A DNA stretch of 21,673 nucleotides from assembly GCA_019412865.1 (NCBI GenBank), contig DXOJ01000675.1:1-21673 (forward strand), given 5' to 3'. Shown here piece after piece: positions 7,281 through 21,480 of this stretch. Each line of letters starts with the position of its first letter. Positions within the stretch are counted from its first letter, which is position 1. The notes below the pieces were generated by a model. It saw only the letters and a program-made list of their open reading frames with translations, had not been told where the DNA came from and ran no database searches. The translations under genes were made by a program, and so were the position numbers. The stretch is from Bacteroides sp. GTDB taxonomy: Bacteria > Bacteroidota > Bacteroidia > Bacteroidales > Bacteroidaceae.

Positions 7281-10200
7281 ATGAAAAAAAGGAAACAGAT
7301 GAAAAAACAAAGTTGTTTTGTTAGTCTTCTGATGCTCCTCCTATTATTCCCTTTAGGAGCGTTTGCACAGCAACAAATGATTAAAGGACAAGTGGTGGAT
7401 GATAGTGGTGAATCTATTATCGGAGCCACAATCATGGTGAAAGGGGCCAAAGAAGGGACTTTGACCGATTTTGACGGAAATTTCTCTCTGAAAGGTAAAG
7501 TCGGCACGACATTGTCCATTTCTTATGTAGGTTATTCTCCTCTTGAAGTGAAAGTGAAGAAACTTGAAGGTAACCGTTTCGTATTAAGAGAAGATACTAA
7601 GGTGCTCGATGAGGTAGTAGTTGTAGGTATGGACAAGCAGAAGCGCAGCACTATTACGGCTGCCGTTGCTACGGTAAGTTCGGAAGCAATCGCCAGTCGT
7701 CCGGTAACGGACCTGACCAGTGCCCTTCAGGGTAATGTCGCAGGCTTGAATTTTTCAACAGATGCAGTTGCTGATGGTGTCGGCGGTGAAATGGGTGCTG
7801 AAATCAAGTTCAATATTCGTGGTACGGGTTCTATTAATAAAGGAGAACCTTATGTGCTGATCGACGGAGTTGAGCAGAGCCTTCAGAATGTGAATCCTAA
7901 CGATATTGAAACGATCAGTATATTGAAAGATGCTTCTGCAGCCGCTGTTTATGGTGCCCGTGCTGCCTATGGTGTGATTATTGTTACTACCAAAAGCGGT
8001 GGAAAGGATAAAACACGTGTCTCTTACAATGGAACAGTCGGCTTCAGTTCACCTATCAATATGCCCAAAATGATGAACTCTCTGGAGTTTGCTCATTATA
8101 TAAACGAACGCAATGATAATGATGGCAAGAAACACGAGATTTCTGACGCACTCATAGAAAAGATGGAAGGGTTTATGAAGAATCCTTATTCCACTGAATT
8201 TCCGGGTATCGAACCTAATCAGAATAAGACCAACTGGGCATCATCAAAGGATGCGGTATATGCCAATACCGACTGGTTTGATTATTATTTTAAGGATGCT
8301 TCCATTCGTCATTCCCACAATCTGAGTATATCCGGCGGTTCTGATAAGGTCAGCTATTATGTAGGTTTAGGCTATATTTATCAGGAAGGTCTGATGGATA
8401 AGGTAGATGATAACCTGAGTAAATACAATGTGAATACGAAATTTCAGATTAATGCTAATAAATGGTTGAAGTTCAACTTCAACAACAACCTGACATTGAA
8501 TATTCTGAAGCGTCCGATGGCGAACCAAACCATCTTTTATGGAACCATTGGTCAGACTATACCGAATGCCCCGACTCATTATCCCATTGAGTCGAAATAT
8601 AATGATGCTTCAGAGTTCCGTTATCTGAAAGAATCACATTATGTAGAAAACCGTATTTCCGATGCTATGTCTTTCTCCGCTACCATCACTCCGCTCCAAG
8701 GATGGGATATTGTAGGAGAAATGAAAGTCCGTTTCGATGTGGAAGATAATAGCTTCAAACGTGGTTATCCTACTTACGAAAAACCCGACGGAGAGTTATC
8801 GATAGATAAGTCGACCAAGCAGGGATACGTATATCCGGGTATGAACTGGAAAAATTCCCGCTGGGGATCTTACACCCGTGGGAATGCCTTCGACTATTAT
8901 CTTTCTCCGAATATACTCTCTTCTTATATTTTTGGCTGGGGCGACCATACCTTTAGGGCAATGGCAGGTTTTCAGATGGAACTGCAGGAAAACTCTGACG
9001 GTTATACTTATAAAGACGGTCTGCTGACCAGTGACATTTTCTCGTTTGCCAATGCCAATGGTAACCTTTCCGGCAATGAAGACCGCACTCACTGGGCCAC
9101 GATGGGTATGTATGCCAAGTTGAACTGGAACTATCAGGAGGTATATTTCCTGGAATTTAGCGGACGCTATGACGGTTCTTCCCGTTTTGCTCCGGGACAT
9201 CGTTGGGGATTCTTCCCTTCTTTCTCCGCCGGTTATGATATGGCACGTACCGATTATTTCAAGGGATGGAACCTTCCGTTCTCCCAGTTGAAGCTACGTG
9301 TGTCTTATGGACGTCTGGGTAATCAGAATGGTGCCGGATTGTATGACTATCTTGGATTTATGAATCTGGTTCCTGATTCTCCCGACTCTTGGTTACTGCC
9401 GGGAGTAAGTGATACTCCGTCCAAAGGAGTACTTGCCAGAACACCTAAAATGATCAGTCCTTATATCACATGGGAGAAAGTGGATAATGCCAATCTTGGT
9501 ATTGACCTGATGCTGTTCAGAAACCGACTTTCTGTAACTGCCGATATTTATCAGCGTACAACCCGCGATATGATCGGTCCGGCTGAGGCAATACCTTCTA
9601 TCAGCGGTATTAATACTGAAGACCGTTCGAAAATAAATAATGCAACTTTGCGCAATCGTGGCTGGGAATTATCGGTCAACTGGCAGGATAGACTGAAATG
9701 TGGCTTTAGCTACGGTATCGGGTTCAATATTTCCGATTATAAGGCTGTAGTTACGAAATATAATAATCCCGAAGGCCTGCTTTACAATAATCATACCGGT
9801 CTGGCACGTAACAAAGGTTACTATGAGGGAATGGATATCGGCGAAATCTGGGGATTCCAGGCCGATGACCTCTTCCGAACCAACCGTGAAGTGGATGAAT
9901 ACCTCAAAACGGTAGACCTTAGTTTCTTTAAGCCGGGTGATAAGTGGCAACGAGGCGATGTGAAATATATAGATTCAAATCACGACGGAAAAGTCGATTC
10001 GGGCAAGGGTACACTGGCAGATCACGGTGACCTGAAAGTGATCGGTAATGCTACTCCCAAATATTCTTTTGGATTCAACCTGAATGCAGGCTATAAAGGA
10101 TTTGAAGTATCTGCTCTTTTCCAAGGGGTGGCCAAACGGCAATTCCCCATCTCCGGTGCAGCTTATTTCTTTGGTGGAAATAGCTATTTCAAGGAACATC

Positions 10201-10601
10201 TGGACCATTTCAATGCTCAGAATCCTGAAGGATATTTACCACGTCTGACGGATGATAAACAGACTCTGGCAGCCAATACAGGCTACAATACCACCCGTTA
10301 CTTGCTGAATGCAGCTTATATGCGCCTAAAGAATCTGACGGTGTCTTATTCGTTCAAGCCTCAGCTGGTGCAACATATCGGACTGAGTAATTTGAGAGTA
10401 TACGTCACTTGTGATAACCTGTTTACTGTTTCTAAATTGCCGAAACAGTTTGATCCGGAAACACTGAATCAGGTGAACGGATGGGTAGGCGGCAGTAATG
10501 ACACTGCCCCGGCACTTACTTCACCATTGAATGCCAATGGTAACGGACGTGTATATCCTATGAACCGGAACTTTGTATTTGGAATTGATGTCACATTTTA
10601 A
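7281..10601 (+). CDS. SusC-like TonB-dependent outer-membrane oligosaccharide transporter
   Basis: A 1106-residue outer-membrane beta-barrel that imports oligosaccharides with TonB energy, in complex with the SusD-like protein encoded next to it. The sequence shows a signal peptide ending near GAFAQQQ, a carboxypeptidase-regulatory-like domain at about 33-105 (IKGQVVDDSGESIIGATIMVKG), a TonB-box-like DEVVVVGM from residue 110, a plug domain with NIRGTGSINKGEPYVLIDGVEQ and ILKDASAAAVYGARAAYGVIIVTTK, and a long barrel ending in a terminal Phe (FGIDVTF), the usual barrel-insertion signal. Length is normal for the family. The ATG at 7281 is used; Met7 (7299) would also give a complete signal peptide and cannot be excluded. 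It is the first gene of the plus-strand operon, behind the -7 element at 7210. Confidence 0.98.
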   Translation: MKKRKQMKKQSCFVSLLMLLLLFPLGAFAQQQMIKGQVVDDSGESIIGATIMVKGAKEGTLTDFDGNFSLKGKVGTTLSISYVGYSPLEVKVKKLEGNRFVLREDTKVLDEVVVVGMDKQKRSTITAAVATVSSEAIASRPVTDLTSALQGNVAGLNFSTDAVADGVGGEMGAEIKFNIRGTGSINKGEPYVLIDGVEQSLQNVNPNDIETISILKDASAAAVYGARAAYGVIIVTTKSGGKDKTRVSYNGTVGFSSPINMPKMMNSLEFAHYINERNDNDGKKHEISDALIEKMEGFMKNPYSTEFPGIEPNQNKTNWASSKDAVYANTDWFDYYFKDASIRHSHNLSISGGSDKVSYYVGLGYIYQEGLMDKVDDNLSKYNVNTKFQINANKWLKFNFNNNLTLNILKRPMANQTIFYGTIGQTIPNAPTHYPIESKYNDASEFRYLKESHYVENRISDAMSFSATITPLQGWDIVGEMKVRFDVEDNSFKRGYPTYEKPDGELSIDKSTKQGYVYPGMNWKNSRWGSYTRGNAFDYYLSPNILSSYIFGWGDHTFRAMAGFQMELQENSDGYTYKDGLLTSDIFSFANANGNLSGNEDRTHWATMGMYAKLNWNYQEVYFLEFSGRYDGSSRFAPGHRWGFFPSFSAGYDMARTDYFKGWNLPFSQLKLRVSYGRLGNQNGAGLYDYLGFMNLVPDSPDSWLLPGVSDTPSKGVLARTPKMISPYITWEKVDNANLGIDLMLFRNRLSVTADIYQRTTRDMIGPAEAIPSISGINTEDRSKINNATLRNRGWELSVNWQDRLKCGFSYGIGFNISDYKAVVTKYNNPEGLLYNNHTGLARNKGYYEGMDIGEIWGFQADDLFRTNREVDEYLKTVDLSFFKPGDKWQRGDVKYIDSNHDGKVDSGKGTLADHGDLKVIGNATPKYSFGFNLNAGYKGFEVSALFQGVAKRQFPISGAAYFFGGNSYFKEHLDHFNAQNPEGYLPRLTDDKQTLAANTGYNTTRYLLNAAYMRLKNLTVSYSFKPQLVQHIGLSNLRVYVTCDNLFTVSKLPKQFDPETLNQVNGWVGGSNDTAPALTSPLNANGNGRVYPMNRNFVFGIDVTF

Positions 10602-10617
10602 TTAGAGAGGAACTATT

Positions 10618-12483
10618 ATGAAAAAGAAGATAATTATTCTAACTGCTTTTATGGGACTGATGCTGTCTGCTTGTTCCGACTTTCTGGACCGGAAACCATT
10701 GACGCAGCCAGATAACACTACCTTCCTGTCAGGACGGGAACAGGTAGAGAACTATATCAATGCTTTATACCCGGCATTGCCCGCTCCGGCACAGTATGGA
10801 ATGGGTGTCAGGGGAGAAGAGGTGAACAGCGACAATATTCTGGCGGAAAAGTATGATATGCGCCTGAATGGTGAAAATAATTTGTTCAGCGGCTCGTCCG
10901 ACTGGAAGAAGGGGTATGAGAACCTGCGTGATGTCAACTATTTCTTCTACTATTATTGTGTTCCTGAAATAGAGGAAACAGCCGAGATACAATCTTTGCG
11001 AGGAGAAGCTTATTTCTTACGGGCTTACTGGCACTTTTATTTGCTAACCCGCTTTGGGGATATACCTATTATGGATGATTTTTGGGATGGGAATGCCACA
11101 GTTGCCGGTTTACAAATTCCGGCTACTAAGCGTTCGGATGTGGCACGGTTCATTCTGAGCGATCTGAAGGCTGCTATAGGCGAGCTTCCCGAAACTCGGG
11201 CAAGTCTGTTTTCCCGTAGTAAATATCAAGGATTGCGTATTAACAAGGAGGCGGCTATTATTCTCGCTATGCGGGTAGCGCTTTACGAAGGTTCATGGGA
11301 AAAATATCACAAAGGAACAGAGTTCGCCAAAGAGGATAATTCCGCAGAATTTTATCAGGAAGTATTGAACTGGGGTGATCAGCAACTTTTCCCTGCCGGT
11401 CTGACCTTGAATACAAAGGATTCTGATAAGGAAGCTATCAGTGCGGAAGACGCTTTTGCACATTTGTTTAATAAGAAAGATCTCTCTGGGATTCAAGAGG
11501 CTGTTTTCTGGAAAAAGTACTCTTTGAATGATGGTATCTTCAATGCTTTGGGAGGCTTACTTTCCAGTGGTGTGGTCAATACCGACGGCCCGGCAGGATT
11601 ATCAAAATCTTTGGTTGATAATTATTTGTATACCGATGGTACTTTTATTGATCCTGCTGAACTGAAATTTAAGGATTTCAATCAAATGTTTAAAGATCGG
11701 GATGCGCGGCTTCTTGCTACAGTGATGCATACAGGCTGTAAATATCGCTCGAATGCAGGAGCTACTGCTTCTAAGCCAATGAACGTCAGAGCTTATGATC
11801 CTACAGGTACTAAGGAAGAAATAAAACTGAAGAATGATGATATCGTATCTCCGAGTTTGAATGGCAACGGGAACAGTAAAAACGTTACAGGATTTCATAT
11901 TCGGATGGGCATCGATACAACTTATGTAGACGGTAACAGTGAAACAGCCATTATTATGTTCCGCTATGCGGAAGGATTGCTCTGCTATGCGGAAGCAGCA
12001 GCAGAACTCAATAAATATGATGATAATGTAGCCGCAAAAACGATAAAAGCGTTGCGTGAAAGAGCAGGTGTGAAATATATTACTCCGACAACCGATCCCA
12101 ATTTCCCATTTACGGGAATTAGTCCTGTTATTCAGGAGATTCGCCGTGAGCGGCGTTCGGAACTGGCTCTTCAAGGGTTCCGTCTGGATGATTTGATGCG
12201 TTGGGCAGGTGCCGGAACTCTGAAAGGAATAGATGGCCGCGGCAGAGGTGCCTATCTGGGTAAAGAGGGGATTCTGTACCGGAGTTTTTCACCCGAGGGA
12301 CAAGAGTCACTAAAGCTCGTATTGAAGGATAATGAGGGTTGGATGGACCCATTGCAGCAATACTTGCCTAATGGATACCTTTTCGATCTGAAACGGGACT
12401 ATTTATTGCCGATTCCACAGGATGAACTACAATTAAATCGCCAGTTACGTCAAAATCCGGGTTGGGAGAATGTAAGTGAATAA
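10618..12483 (+). CDS. SusD-like surface glycan-binding lipoprotein (RagB/SusD family)
   Basis: A 621-residue lipoprotein expected to cap the SusC barrel on the cell surface and deliver glycan fragments to it. The signal peptide ends in the lipobox LSAC with the lipidated Cys at residue 19, followed by SDFLDRKPL, a start typical of SusD proteins. The helical N-terminal half includes AYFLRAYWHFYLLTRFGDIPI, and the C-terminal half includes IRRERRSELALQGFRLDDLMRWA and LLPIPQDELQLN, all hallmarks of the family. It starts 16 nt after the susC stop, with a purine-rich AGAGAGGA just upstream, so the two are co-transcribed. Ligand identity cannot be read from the sequence. Confidence 0.97.
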   Translation: MKKKIIILTAFMGLMLSACSDFLDRKPLTQPDNTTFLSGREQVENYINALYPALPAPAQYGMGVRGEEVNSDNILAEKYDMRLNGENNLFSGSSDWKKGYENLRDVNYFFYYYCVPEIEETAEIQSLRGEAYFLRAYWHFYLLTRFGDIPIMDDFWDGNATVAGLQIPATKRSDVARFILSDLKAAIGELPETRASLFSRSKYQGLRINKEAAIILAMRVALYEGSWEKYHKGTEFAKEDNSAEFYQEVLNWGDQQLFPAGLTLNTKDSDKEAISAEDAFAHLFNKKDLSGIQEAVFWKKYSLNDGIFNALGGLLSSGVVNTDGPAGLSKSLVDNYLYTDGTFIDPAELKFKDFNQMFKDRDARLLATVMHTGCKYRSNAGATASKPMNVRAYDPTGTKEEIKLKNDDIVSPSLNGNGNSKNVTGFHIRMGIDTTYVDGNSETAIIMFRYAEGLLCYAEAAAELNKYDDNVAAKTIKALRERAGVKYITPTTDPNFPFTGISPVIQEIRRERRSELALQGFRLDDLMRWAGAGTLKGIDGRGRGAYLGKEGILYRSFSPEGQESLKLVLKDNEGWMDPLQQYLPNGYLFDLKRDYLLPIPQDELQLNRQLRQNPGWENVSE

Positions 12484-12510
12484 ATACCTCATTTTATAAA
12501 CTATACTATT

Positions 12511-14382
12511 ATGATAAAAAGAATATTATATACATTTTTACCCGTTTGCCTGCTTGCAACAGGATTTGCAGGTTGTGATGACGATGCGGTAGAACCATTG
12601 CCGGAGACTGTACCGTTGATTATAGAAGCAAGTGGAAAAAGCTTTGTGATGGGAGAAGAACTGACTCTTACCGTCAAAGTTAATGATGAAAAGAATCCGC
12701 AATTGACGACTAATGAAGATTTTGATGTGTATCTGACCGCTAAAGACGGGGAAATGGATGTATCGAAAATCGCATTTAAAGATTTTCCTTCGATGGTTAC
12801 GGTCCCCAAAGGGGTGAGTAGCTTCGATATTAAATTGCCGATTGTGGAAAGTGGTCTTGAACCGAAACAGAAATTAACTGTGAACGTGACTGCCTTCGTG
12901 CGTGGCTATGCCATGACTAATCCTACTCAAACGGTGGTGGTCTCCGACCACTATTATACAGTAGTGTCACTGAAGAACAATTCGGATAATATAATTAATG
13001 AAGGTGATGAGTTTACTATTCAGGTGCAGACTCCTGTTCCGGTGAAAGACGATATGGATATTAACATCACTATTCCTGATGATCAAAAGAGTCTCTATGA
13101 AACGTTGCCTCCTGTTACATTGACAGTAAACGCAGGTGAAACTTTGGCAGAGGCAAAAGTGAAGACGAAACATAACCTCAGTCCTACACAGCACGAAACG
13201 TTGGTACTGAATTTTACAACTATTTCTGTTATGTATCCGCTGGATAATGATAAAATGGAAATCATCATGAAAGACCTCGAAGCAGGAAAGGGTAGTAAAC
13301 TTCTTGACGAACGCTGGGTATATGATCATCCGGGGATCCCGTTTGCTTCCAGTGGAAGGCAGACGGCTGTGGTTGAGCAATATGGCGATGCTGTTTTAAT
13401 GAAGGAGTTGGATGCGCATCCTAATGCGGACTTGGCTGCAGCAGGCTGGAAATTCTATAATGCGTGGGAATTCCATAGTGTGGGAAATTCGGGCGACATG
13501 TGGAACAATGGCAACTCTTTTGGTAATAAAGTACCTCTGTTCCTGGCGGCACGTAATACCGTGATCGTTCAGAACCATGCTGCTTGTATAAACGAACAGT
13601 TCTCAAAGATTACGGACGACGGCTATCTGCGAATGATAGAAATGAAAGTACCGTCAAATGCTACGGCTCCTGCATCAGGGCAAAGAGATTATGGTACAGC
13701 AGCTTTCTATGGTTGTGGAACGGGTTCTCCGTGGAAGTCCAACAGTCAGTTGATATCAGAAGGTTGCAGAATGGAAATCCGTGCCCGTCTTCGTGGGCAG
13801 AAGAATGGCTTTAATATGGGTATCTGGCTGGTTTCTGATGAATCTGCCGGTCAGAAATCTTATTCGGAAATAGATATTCTTGAAAATCCTGTCGGTCCTG
13901 TAACCGGAGACAGAGCACATCAGACATTCCATACCGGTCCTACTACAACTGATAATAAAACCAAAACTGCTAATAATACAATCAATATGACTGAATGGAA
14001 TATTTATTGGGTAGAGTGGCGTTCGGATACGGAAGTTGCAATAGGTATCAACGGAGAAGAAACCGTAACCTTGAAGAAGAGCGAATGTACCGAAGAGGAG
14101 TGGACCTTTACGAATGCAAAGAATGAGAAGGGACTTAAGTTCATCCTCACTATGGGTGCACCTAATAAATGGGGACTTGGCGGTGGAACAGAAACAGGCG
14201 GAGTATGGTCTCCTGATGCCGGCTGGGATTCCGGATTCGCAAGTTACAATAATTATGAGCGAGATAAGGAAAACGACGCTATCCCTCGTCTGGAGATTGA
14301 TTGGGTTCGTACATACATCAATAAAGCTACGGTAGCAGATTATGAACTGGGTAAAGCTAAAAATGGTACTAAGTTCTATTAA
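12511..14382 (+). CDS. Surface lipoprotein with Ig-like domains and a GH16 endo-glycanase domain
   Basis: Probable surface endo-acting glycanase that makes the first internal cuts. The 623-residue protein has a lipobox GFAGC (Cys22) followed by DDD, an acidic stretch resembling the Bacteroidetes lipoprotein surface-export signal. Residues about 28-250 look like two beta-sandwich domains of the Ig/Calx-beta kind. The C-terminal part from about 265 is GH16, with MEIRARLRG, GFNMGIWLVSDE and the catalytic motif EIDILE: E453 nucleophile, D455, E458 acid/base. Family knowledge: GH16 covers laminarinases, agarases, porphyranases, endo-beta-galactosidases and gut endo-O-glycanases. Neighbouring sulfatase, GH20, GH2 and GH95 genes favour an endo-beta-galactosidase acting on poly-LacNAc/mucin O-glycans; a beta-glucanase or algal-galactan role is less likely. 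It occupies the slot after susD where a surface glycan-binding protein is usual, and starts 27 nt after susD. Confidence 0.9.
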   Translation: MIKRILYTFLPVCLLATGFAGCDDDAVEPLPETVPLIIEASGKSFVMGEELTLTVKVNDEKNPQLTTNEDFDVYLTAKDGEMDVSKIAFKDFPSMVTVPKGVSSFDIKLPIVESGLEPKQKLTVNVTAFVRGYAMTNPTQTVVVSDHYYTVVSLKNNSDNIINEGDEFTIQVQTPVPVKDDMDINITIPDDQKSLYETLPPVTLTVNAGETLAEAKVKTKHNLSPTQHETLVLNFTTISVMYPLDNDKMEIIMKDLEAGKGSKLLDERWVYDHPGIPFASSGRQTAVVEQYGDAVLMKELDAHPNADLAAAGWKFYNAWEFHSVGNSGDMWNNGNSFGNKVPLFLAARNTVIVQNHAACINEQFSKITDDGYLRMIEMKVPSNATAPASGQRDYGTAAFYGCGTGSPWKSNSQLISEGCRMEIRARLRGQKNGFNMGIWLVSDESAGQKSYSEIDILENPVGPVTGDRAHQTFHTGPTTTDNKTKTANNTINMTEWNIYWVEWRSDTEVAIGINGEETVTLKKSECTEEEWTFTNAKNEKGLKFILTMGAPNKWGLGGGTETGGVWSPDAGWDSGFASYNNYERDKENDAIPRLEIDWVRTYINKATVADYELGKAKNGTKFY

Positions 14383-14400
14383 TCAATAATCCGTATTATC

Positions 14401-14445
14401 AATCATCCGGGGAATCCCGCAAGTATTCTCCGGATGATTTCTTTT
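14401..14445 (+). terminator. Intrinsic terminator between the GH16 and sulfatase genes
   Basis: AATCATCCGGGGAAT (14401-14415) pairs with ATTCTCCGGATGATT (14425-14439) over 15 bp with one G-U pair, around a 9-nt loop, followed by TCTTTT. It begins 18 nt after the GH16 stop and ends 19 nt before the sulfatase ATG. No TAnnTTTG element follows it, so downstream genes probably depend on read-through. It would lower expression of the periplasmic enzymes relative to SusC, SusD and GH16. Confidence 0.8.
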
Positions 14446-14464
14446 AAATCAATGAATAAATAAA

Positions 14465-16033
14465 ATGAAGTATACTTATATAATTCCTGTCACCGGATTG
14501 GCTGCTGCAGCTTGTAGTTGTACTTCGGTAAAAAAAGAGGCTGCACAGAAGCCACTGAACATCGTCTATATCATGACCGATGATCATACAGCACAAATGA
14601 TGAGTTGCTATGATACCCGATATATGGAAACTCCCAATCTTGACCGCATAGCGGAAGAAGGAGTACTCTTTACCAACAGCTTTGTGGCTAATTCTCTGAG
14701 CGGACCCAGCCGTGCCTGCATGATAACGGGCAAGCACAGTTGTGCCAACAAATTCTATGATAACACCACTTGTGTATTCGATAGTGCTCAACAGACATTC
14801 CCCAAATTGTTGCAAAAAGCCGGATATCAGACCGCATTGGTAGGCAAATGGCATCTTGAAAGCCTTCCTTCCGGATTTAACTACTGGGAAATAATTCCCG
14901 GTCAGGGCGATTACTACAATCCGGATTTCATTACACAGAACAACGACACCATCCGGAAGCACGGATATATCACAAATCTGATTACCGATGATGCCATTGA
15001 CTGGATGGAACACAAACGTGATCTTGATAAACCTTTTTGCCTGTTGATTCATCACAAAGCGATTCATCGCAACTGGTTGGCAGATACGTGTAATCTGGCT
15101 TTGTATGAAGATAAGACCTTCCCGTTACCGGATAATTTCTTCGACGATTATGAGGGACGTCCGGCTGCCGCCTCACAGGAAATGAGCATTGCCAAAGATA
15201 TGGATATGATCTACGATCTTAAAATGCTGCGTCCTGATAAAGACTCCCGCCTGAAAGCCTTGTATGAAAAGTATATCGGACGGATGGACAAAGCACAGCG
15301 TGCCGCATGGGATAAGTTTTATGATCCGATCATAGCCGATTTCTACCGGCAGAACCTGCAGGGGAAAGAACTTGCCAACTGGAAATTCCAGCGTTATATG
15401 CGCGACTATATGAAGACGGTGAAATCATTGGATGACAATGTCGGTAGAGTATTCGACTATCTGAAAAAGAAGGGATTACTGGACAATACACTGGTAGTTT
15501 ATACTTCCGATCAAGGCTTCTACATGGGTGAGCATGGTTGGTTTGACAAACGTTTCATGTACGAAGAGTCCATGCGTACTCCTCTTATCATGCGCCTGCC
15601 GAAAGGCTTTGACCGCAGGGGAAAGATCACGGAAATGGTGCAGAACATCGACTATGCCCCTACCTTCCTCGAACTTGCCGGAGATCCTGTGCCCGAAGAC
15701 ATCCACGGAGTGTCACTTGTTCCGTTGCTGAAAGGCGAACATCCTCAGGACTGGCGGACAGCCTTATATTATCATTTCTATGAATATCCTGCCGAACACA
15801 TGGTGAAACGCCATTACGGCATACGTACCGAACGCTATAAACTGATTCATTTTTATAATAACATCAACTGGTGGGAACTTTACGACCTGCAGGCTGATCC
15901 TACGGAGATGCACAACCTTTACGGTCAACCCGAATATGAATCCATCGCCGAAGAACTGAAAGTAGAAATGGAAAAACTGCAGGAACAGTATAATGATCCG
16001 GTCCGTTTCTCCCCTGAGAGAGACAAGGAATAA
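14465..16033 (+). CDS. S1-family (formylglycine) sulfatase, serine type, likely N-acetylglucosamine-6-sulfatase-like
   Basis: Predicted carbohydrate sulfatase that hydrolyses a sulfate ester so that the exo-glycosidases can proceed. The 522-residue protein has a lipobox-like AAAC (Cys17), suggesting a lipoprotein; no acidic export signal follows, so a periplasmic location is more likely. Residues D39-D40 (MTDDHT) are metal ligands. S79 in SGPSRACMITG is the residue expected to be converted to formylglycine by an anaerobic sulfatase-maturating enzyme, which is not in this window. D349-Q350 (SDQG), H357 and K362 (GEHGWFDKR) complete the active site. The N-terminal TDDHTAQMMSCYD and overall look resemble subfamily S1_11 (6-O-sulfo-GlcNAc), but I recall this from memory without alignment. 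The gene follows the terminator at 14401 and precedes GH20 by 17 nt, consistent with desulfation of GlcNAc before hexosaminidase action. Confidence 0.93.
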   Translation: MKYTYIIPVTGLAAAACSCTSVKKEAAQKPLNIVYIMTDDHTAQMMSCYDTRYMETPNLDRIAEEGVLFTNSFVANSLSGPSRACMITGKHSCANKFYDNTTCVFDSAQQTFPKLLQKAGYQTALVGKWHLESLPSGFNYWEIIPGQGDYYNPDFITQNNDTIRKHGYITNLITDDAIDWMEHKRDLDKPFCLLIHHKAIHRNWLADTCNLALYEDKTFPLPDNFFDDYEGRPAAASQEMSIAKDMDMIYDLKMLRPDKDSRLKALYEKYIGRMDKAQRAAWDKFYDPIIADFYRQNLQGKELANWKFQRYMRDYMKTVKSLDDNVGRVFDYLKKKGLLDNTLVVYTSDQGFYMGEHGWFDKRFMYEESMRTPLIMRLPKGFDRRGKITEMVQNIDYAPTFLELAGDPVPEDIHGVSLVPLLKGEHPQDWRTALYYHFYEYPAEHMVKRHYGIRTERYKLIHFYNNINWWELYDLQADPTEMHNLYGQPEYESIAEELKVEMEKLQEQYNDPVRFSPERDKE

Positions 16034-16050
16034 TAATAAAACTGACTATC

Positions 16051-21446
<5,396 letters not shown>

Positions 21447-21480
21447 GGAAGAGTGATGAAAACTTAAATTTATAAATGCG

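Noticed and set aside
11602..12174. 190-residue minus-strand frame opposite susD
   Set aside because: Overlaps conserved SusD coding sequence and has no recognisable features.
14446..14464. Possible second promoter before the sulfatase gene, and a three-codon frame (ATG AAT AAA TAA) at 14453
   Set aside because: No TAnnTTTG element fits between the terminator and the ATG; the tiny frame has no support as a leader peptide.
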